A stretch of DNA of 64,000 nt from Omphiscola glabra. Its lineage: Eukaryota > Mollusca > Gastropoda > Lymnaeidae. The stretch spans positions 6,031,284-6,095,283 of the forward strand of contig OZ024808.1 of assembly GCA_964017045.1 (NCBI GenBank), given 5' to 3'. Below the pieces are notes generated by a model that was not told where the DNA came from, ran no database searches, and saw only the letters and a list, made by a program, of their open reading frames with translations. Below, in pieces: positions 25,601-34,600 of the stretch (position 1 is its first letter; each line of letters begins with the position of its first letter). The translations under genes were made by a program, and so were the position numbers.

Positions 25601-28600
25601 GTGCAACTGACCATTGATCAGATGACCTAAAATCAGTTTACCATAGACCCACTGACCATAGATGGGTTGATTAACAGATCATTAGACTATAGACCAGTTG
25701 AGCACAGGCCCATTGAGATTAGATCAGTGTTATAAATTGCTATAGATTAGTTGAGCACAGGCCCATGGAGATTAGATCAGTGTTATAAATTGCTTTAGAT
25801 TAGTTGAGCACAGGCCCATTGAGATTAGATCAGTGTTATAAATTGCTTTAGATTAGTTGAGCACAGGCCCATGAGATTAGATCAGTGTTATAAATTGCTT
25901 TAGATTAGTTGAGCACAGGCCCATGAGATTAGATCAGTGTTATAAATTGCTTTAGATTAGTTGAGCACAGATCAGATGATGAAAAGACTGTCATTAATAG
26001 AAATTATTTCAAGTCTGCCCTGACAACTGGAGTGAGATAAAATGTTCCAATCTGTGCCAAGCTGGGGCAGAGAACTGGGGGAGTTGTTTTGGCTCAGATT
26101 CCAACTGCAACGATCCATCTCGTTTGTGTAAATGAGACCGGGGTGAGGAAGGAAACTCTGAACTGACAGAAAATGTCCTATTGAAATATTTAGACCCGCG
26201 GAATGGGACAAGACGTGCCATTGTGAAAATGACCGGTTATGTGGCCCACCTGACGGACACTGTCATGGGAAAAGCTGTGTTCAGACCAGTTGTAACAAAC
26301 ACAAGTGAAACTTGCACCCTAACAAAAATGCCAGATAACCTATCAAACACATGGGAGAAAACATTTCTCTGGACATATTTGAACCAACAAATGATGAATA
26401 TGGATGGCAAATACAAACCAATCAGGAATCGTACAGTCTATATCAGGATCCCACACTAGTAGCAGAAATAAAAAAAGGGTAGGCAATACTGGGCTGGACA
26501 TTTAGAAAGAATGCCAAATGACAAAGGAGAGAAGAAGGTGCACCACCTTAACCCCAGAGTAAAACGGTTGAAAGGCAGATGGGTGGATGATGGGGAGAGG
26601 GATGTTCAGCAGCTGGGAATCCAAGCATGGAAAAGAAAAGCATCAGTGAAGGCTGATTGGAAGGATGTGGTGAGGCAAACCAAACCCCTAAATGTATGTA
26701 GTGCTACAGGGATGGATGGATTTCAAGTCTGCAAACCAGACAGTACAACTACAGTAGAACCCGGTTATGTCGCCGGCCTAGTGGTTTGCCAAAAAGCGTC
26801 AAAATAACCGATGATCGAGATAACTGAAACCAATATGGCGGCAATATATTAACATGTGCTTGAAATTTCTTTATATTCATGATGTGCGTTTATAAATGAG
26901 AATGTACATGCACATGTTTTTTGAGTTTTTTTTTACACAGCTGCGTTGCTGCTATTTGTTTGATGAAGCGATCGGCATGCTATAAAAATGTACATACATA
27001 CATGTTCGCTAAACACAAAAGGCAAGTGTTAGATGCCACTTTTCGGGGTTATCCCAAAATTCTGGATTTGTGAGGCTAAATATTTTTCAGCTCCAGATTT
27101 GCAAGTTTTTTCTCTCTCACTCCAGATTTGCCAGGTAGTTTATTCAATTACGGATTCTGGGTTTAAACAAAAATCATGTAAGAACACCCCAAAGCCTTTA
27201 CAGCAAAAAGCTGGTTTGCTATAAATAGAACAGGTACTGCGAGATCCCTCTTTTGTTTGCAGGCCTCTCGCTTTCCTTTGCAAGCACCTCGCTTCCTGCT
27301 GTGTCAAGTTACTTGCGGGGACAACGATGTTGTCATTTTATTTAAATTACTACAGTTTGAAGTCTGCAAAATTTATTTGTTGTTTGCTATTTCTTCTTGC
27401 GAAGTTCAAAAGTGATGGGTCATGAGGATCGAGATCGTTGAAGTTAACTGGCAAATTTGGCCCACTTTTTGTGCTCGAGATATTAGGGTTCGGCGACATA
27501 AAAGAATCGACATAACTGATGAGAAAATGCTACGACAAAGATAGACTTTGGCGGTTCCACTTCAAAAATGTTGACTTAACAGGGTTGGCGAGTTAACCAA
27601 GGTTGAGATAAGTGGGTTCGACTGTAAATGACTATATCACAATATATTTGTATTAAAAGCACTAGTGAGGCGGGGGGGGGGGTGTACTTGGGGGTGGGGA
27701 TTTTTCTATATATTCAGATAGGAATTTTCGGTCAACTGCATGCGCCTCTGATTACAAAACATTAATTATTATGTAATGTATATACCCTGTGTCAGGAAAA
27801 AGTGAACCCTTTTGAAAATGTGAAACAGAATAGTAAATATTTATTAACACTAACACAGTAACTCCTTGATCTTTTCTAGCATGACACATTGTAATAAGTG
27901 TCTTACTACACACATTAACTCCTTGATCTGTTGTAGCATGACACATTCTATTGATTGTCTTACTACACAAATTAACTCCTTGGTCTGTTCTAGTATGACA
28001 GTCTGAGGATCCAGGCAGGTGCAATGAAGGACAAATATGAGAAGAGACTGGAAGAGTTGGAGGGAGAGAAGGAGGAGGAAGGAGAGAAGAGAAATGAAAT
28101 TGTGGAGAAGGCAAAAGAGCAAAGACAAGAGCTGCAGCAGCAGATACAGCAGCTCCAACAGCAGACACAGCAGCTGCGCAGTCAGCTGCAAGCTAATGCG
28201 GCTGTGCAGAGAAGCGTGGAGATGTCCAGCCCTGCCACAAGTGCCGATATTGCCACAGAGGTGAGATGGTTCATTTTGAAACTGTTGTGATGAAATCGTA
28301 GGCTAGGGTTCTGAACTGGTTTCAATGACCAGTTAATTTTGTGTTTTTTATGTACACACTGAAATGTCAGGGCTGTCTGTTATACAAATGTTATATAAAT
28401 CATTGTCACTATATAAAATAATCTGATGATTTTCCGTTATATACAATTTAATATGAATGTCAGTCATATATAATAATGTATACTATTTTTTAGTTGTTTG
28501 GTATTTCAATCTAATGATTGCCTTTTATATATAATTACAAGAAATGTTACCTTTCAAAAATGACAGATGTTTTCATAAATTGAATATTTTAAATTTTGGC

Positions 28601-31600
28601 AAATTAAAACTTATAATTCTCTAAAGAGATGAAAAAAAAATGTTTTAAAGATAAATCAAGGGAAGCAATTACATTTTCTTAAAATGCAACACTGTTTCAA
28701 AGGTTATCTCTCTTACAGTTAGTTGAAGAGAGAGAGAGAGAGGAGGGGGGTGGTGGGTGTGGGGGCTGTGCACTTATTACATAACACAAAAAAATATATG
28801 AAAGTTTTGACCCACCCCCACCCCTACTCCTATCATATCATATCTATATATAAAAGTGAAAATCTGTTTGTTTGTTTGTGGGTCTGTTCCACAAAGGCTT
28901 TTACACGGATTGATGGATCTTGGCCAAACTTGGCACATATATCCATCATTATCCAGAAGGAACTCTTAAGGGGTTGAAAACTTTGAATAACATTTCGTGT
29001 GGGGCCGGAGGCCCCGAATTCGTTTTTTTCTTATATGAGCTATATAAAAAAATTACAAACAAATACTCCTACGTGAATGGATGGATATCGATCAAACTTA
29101 GTACACGTACACTTGATTATCCATATTCAAATACCGAAGGGTACTGAACTCATAATATCCATTCTTCTGGGGCCCCATTTCATTTTTCCGTATATGAGCT
29201 ATATAAATATCGATAGGCTTAGACAACACTATAGTTTCTATGTCAATTGATGGATATAGGCCTAGGGTGGTAGCAATACACTTCACTGTCCATACAGAAA
29301 TATCGGTTGATGTAAAACTAATAATATCCAATCTAGAATTTTCCAGAAAGTTCGATATTCTTAAAATGCTATATCTATGGCATTATTCAATAGATTTTAT
29401 CGGAAAATGGGATAACATTAGAAAGCAGGGTCCTTAGATGGAACGGGATCCTACAGAGAACAGTATCCTAACGGGATCTATAGGCCACCGGGATCGGGGT
29501 CCTAATGCAATCCCGGGCCACGCCGGGTATATCGGCTAGTATATATATATAAAAGTGAAAATCTGTATGTTTGTGGGTTTGTCTGTTCCACAAAGGCTTT
29601 TACATGGATTGATGAATCTTGACCAAACTTGGCACATATATCCATCGTTATCCAGAAGGAACTCTTAAGGGGTTGAGAACTTTTAATAACATTTCGTGTG
29701 GGGCCGGGGGCCCCGAATTCGTTTTTTTCTTATATGAGCTATATAAATATCAATAGGCTTAATACTCCTACATGAATTGATGGATCTTGAACAAACTTAG
29801 TACACGTACACTTGATTATCCATACTCAAATACCGAAGGGTACTGAACTCATAATATCCATTCCTCTGGGCCAGGGGCCCAATTTAATTTTTCCTTATAT
29901 AAGCTATATAAATATCGATAGGCTTAGGCAAAACTATAGGTTCTATGTTAATTGATGGATATAGGCCTATCGTGGTAGCAATGCACTTCACTGTCCTTAC
30001 TGAAATATCGGTGCATTTTACACTAATAATATCCAATCTAGAATTTTCCAGAATGTTCGATAACTTTAAAACGCTAGATCAAAGGCATTATTCAATAGAC
30101 AAATTTAAAATTTTAACTTCATAACTTACCTGAATGATTTTTATAGGGCCCCCATCTCAGGCAAAACTAATTAGGTACAATTAAGGAATGGGCCCCCGTG
30201 GCCCCTCTTTTAACTTAAATGTACTACAGTTATAGAAATGCATTTAGTTGTATAATTTTTCGTATTCGAAGAATAATTACTTAGAAAATACAGTTTTTAC
30301 ACAGTTCGAGGAGGATAATACATTTAATCTAGAATGTTCCAGAAAGTTCTATTGGTCAATAGGCTTAATACTCCTAGATTAATGGATGGATCTTGACCAA
30401 ATTTGGTACATATAACCATCATTATCCGGAAGGATCTTTTAAGGCATTATCAACTTTTTATGACATTCCGTTTGGGGTCGGGGGCCCAAAATGTCGTTTT
30501 TTCCTATATGAGCTATATATTAAGAAAAACTAACAACAAATACTCCCACATGAGTAGATGGATCTTGACCAAACTTAGTACACATACACTTTATTACCCA
30601 TATTCAAATACCGATGGGTACTGAACTCATAATATCCATCCCTCTGGGGCCAGGGGCCCAATTTAATTTTTATTTATATAAGCTATATAAATATTAATAG
30701 GCTTAGACAACACTATAGTTTCTATGGGAATTCATGGATCTATGCCTAGCTTGGTAGCAATACACTTTATTGTCCGTATTGAGATATCGGTGGATTTAAA
30801 ACTAAGAATATCCAATCAAGAAATTTCCAGAACGATCAATATCTTTAAAAAGTCATATCTATGTCACGATCAAATCGGGATTATATCGGGAAATGGGATA
30901 ACATTTGAAAGGAGGGTCCCTAGATGGAACGGGATCGCACAGAGTACAGTATCCTAATGGGATCTGTAGGCCACCGGGATCAGGGTCCTAATGCAATCCC
31001 GGGCCACGCCGGGTATATCGGCTAGTTAATAATATATAACATTTACATTGACCGCCTCCCTGATATTATATACGACATCTAGCAACCAAAATTATAAAAC
31101 CAAAAACAATCATAAACAAGCAAATTTCAAGCAAAAAGTCAGAAATTATTTTACTAAAAATGTGCTTATTATTGAAAGCAAAAATACATTTTTGTTTATA
31201 ATAACTTTGAGGCTAATTTTGAAAAGCAGAAAATTTACACAAATAAGAATTAAATTTAAAAAAAAAAATTAAATTAAAACCACCCCTTCCCCCTTTGTGT
31301 TTTATATGTGCATGGTCCATATGGCATGAATTATGTTTTTTCAAATGAATATAACATAATATGAACATCAGTTATATATAATATCTGTTTAAATGTATAT
31401 AATTTGATTTAATGATGGATTATTTTACATTAGTTTAATGATTGGTTAGTTTTACAGTTGTGTAATGATGGCATATTGTTACAGTTGTGTAATGATGGCA
31501 TATTGTTACAGTTGTGTAATGATTCAAATGATTTAATTTTTCTGAGCGCAGGTGAAGAAAATCATGAATTCAGTTTACCAGTCCTTGAGGAGTGAAATCG

Positions 31601-34600
31601 ACACCGATGACAGTTACATGGGGGCGGAGGTGCTTGCAACAGTTCTCAATATCATCAAGGTGAAGGTTGATCATGAATAGTTTTGACAAAATTAGTTTCT
31701 AAATAAAAGAAGGAATTCAAAGGTTTTAGAATAATGTCAACTGGTAAAATAGTCATAAAATATGGTGTAAGATAATGTCAACTGGTAAAATAGTCATAAA
31801 ATGTGGTGTAAGATAATGTCCTGTGGTAAAATAGTCATAAAATGTGGTGTAAGATAATGTCCAGTGGTAAAATAGTCATAAAATGTGGTGTAAGATAATG
31901 TCAACTGGTAAAATAGTCATAAAATGTGGTGTAAGATAATGTCCAGTGGTAAAATAGTCATAAAATGTGGTGTAAGATAATGTCAACTGGTAAAATAGTC
32001 ATAAAATGTGGTGTAAGATAATGTCCAGTGGTAAAATAGTCATAAAATGTGGTGTAAGATAATGTCCAGTGGTAAAATAGTCATAAAATGTTGTGTAAGA
32101 TAATGTCCAGTGGTAAAATAGTCATAAAATGTGGTGTAAGATAATGTCCAGTTGTAAAATAGTCATAAAATGTGGTGTAAGATAATGTCCAGTTGTAAAA
32201 TAGTCATAAAATGTGGTGTAAGATAATGCCCTGTGGTAAAATAGTCATACAATGTGGTGTAAGATAATGTCCAGTGGTAAAATAGTCATAAAATGTGGTG
32301 TAAGATAATGTCCAGTGGTAAAATAGTCATAAAATGTGGTGTAAGATAATGTCAACTGGTAAAATAGTCATAAAATGTGGTGTAAGATAATGTCCAGTGG
32401 TAAAATAGTCATAAAATGTGGTGTAAGATAATGTCAACTGGTAAAATAGTCATAAAATGTGGTGTAAGATAATGTCCAGTGGTAAAATAGTCATAAAATG
32501 TGGTGTAAGATAATGTCCAGTGGTAAAATAGTCATAAAATGTGGTGTAAGATAATGCCCAGTGGTAAAATAGTCATAAAATGTGGTGTAAGATAATGTCC
32601 AGTTGTAAAATAGTCATAAAATGTGGTGTAAGATAATGTCCAGTGGTAAAATAGTCATAAAATGTTGTGTAAGATAATGTCCAGTGGTAAAATAGTCATA
32701 AAATGTGGTGTAAGATAATGTCCAGTTGTAAAATAGTCATAAAATGTGGTGTAAGATAATGTCCAGTGGTAAAATAGTCATAAAATGTGGTGTAAGATAA
32801 TGCCCTGTGGTAAAATAGTCATAAAATGTGGTGTAAGATAATGTCAACTGGTAAAATAGTCATAAAATGTGGTGTAAGATAATGTCCAGTGGTAAAATAG
32901 TCATAAAATGTGGTGTAAGATAATGTCCAGTTGTAAAATAGTCATGAAATGTGGTGTAAGATAACATCAACTGGTAAAATAGTCATAAAATCTAAGTGCA
33001 ATTATGTACATTTTTTTTATATATGGAAAATGATGCACAAAATATGATTAAATGATTTCTTTTCAACTGCTGTTTAGACCAGCATTTCCCAAACTTTTAA
33101 AATTGCCAGACTGTTGGAAGTCAAGGGACTAGTGCCAGATATATGAATTCCATTTTCTTGGTAATCAACCATAAATTTTAATGCTGTGCAGACCAGCAAT
33201 ATAAGGCTCACGGCATGTTGATGTTCCATGGACCACCATTTGGGAAATGCTTGTCTAGACTAGAAATTTCAGTTATAATATCTGCCGTAATACAGAGACT
33301 TGGATTTTGTAGGGCATCTGGAATACAGAGACATGGATCTTGTAAGACATCTGACATACAGAGACATGGATCTTGTAAGACATCTGACATACAGAGACAT
33401 GGATCTTGTAAGACATCTGACATACAGAGACTTGGATCTTGTAAGACATCTTACATACAGAGACATGGATCTTGTAAGACATCTGACATACAGAGACTTG
33501 GATCTTGTAAGACACTTAACATACAGAGACATGGATCTTGTAAGACAGCTGACATACAGAGACTTGGATCTTGTAAGACACTTAACATACAGAGAATTGG
33601 ATCTTGTAAGACATTTAACATACAGAGACATGGATCTTGTAAGACATCTAACATTTAGAGACATGGATCTTGTAAGACATCTTACATACAGAGACATGGA
33701 TCTTGTAAGACATCTGACATACAGAGACATGGATCTTGTAAGACATCTTACATACAGAGACATGGATCTTGTAAGACATCTGACATACAGAGACATGGAT
33801 CTTGTAAGACATCTGACATACAGAGACTGTGATTTGTAAGACATCTAACATACAGAGACATGGATCTTGTAAGACACTTAACATACAGAGACTTGGATCT
33901 TGTAAGACACTTAACATACAGAGGCTTGGATCTTGTAAGACATCTAACATACAGAGACACGGATCTGGATGTGAATCTAACGTGCAGAGACTTGTGTTCC
34001 TGCCATTTTTTATTTTATTTCTTTTAGATTGTTTTTTGTGCATACTTTGTACATAACAGCTATTTAGAACAGAGTATTTATTGAACCATGGCATCAAGGG
34101 AAATAATCCACTTTTCTTGATTTGATCCAAGTCATTGCACTAAATACAATGGCATATTATTTTCAGCAAACGACATTGAAACTAGTAAATCCGGTGTCAA
34201 CCAGGGAAGAGGAAAGCGAGGAAGAAGAAGGTGAAGAGGAAGATGAAGAGGACAGTGAAGAAGAGGAAGAGAATCAAAGTAATGACGAAGGGATAGATGA
34301 GGTGGATGAGGATGAGAAAGGTAGAAAATTGCATCTATTTAGAGAAAGTGATAAGTTGGAGATACTATGAAAGATTTGCAAAAGTTTACTATGAAAGATT
34401 TGCAAAAGTTTTGTGTTTGCCTGCAACCTTATCTAACCATGTCATAACTACACCTTATGCACTAACGAAGAGCTATGCCCCAGCTATGCTTTAAATATGT
34501 CCTATTCCCCATGTCATAACTATGCCCAGTGCCGTAACTTTGCTATCCTTTAAATATGTCCTATGCCCCATGTCATAACTATGCCCAGTGCCGTAACTTT

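Larger units (their letters stand above)
16914..31659 (+). other. FKBP15: FKBP15 coiled-coil region (exons from [11 protein letters not shown] to VKKIMNSV)
   Basis: Exon 16914-17077 opens with Ala-Pro repeats, then [19 protein letters not shown], the conserved start of the coiled coil. Later exons are rich in heptad-like Leu, Glu, Lys and Gln, e.g. [39 protein letters not shown] and [20 protein letters not shown]. Conserved [15 protein letters not shown] (31552-31659) closes the region. Likely used for dimerisation or scaffold contacts. Confidence 0.88.

Noticed and set aside
33269..33844. 191- and 179-codon ORFs on both strands
   Set aside because: 33-bp minisatellite in an FKBP15 intron.
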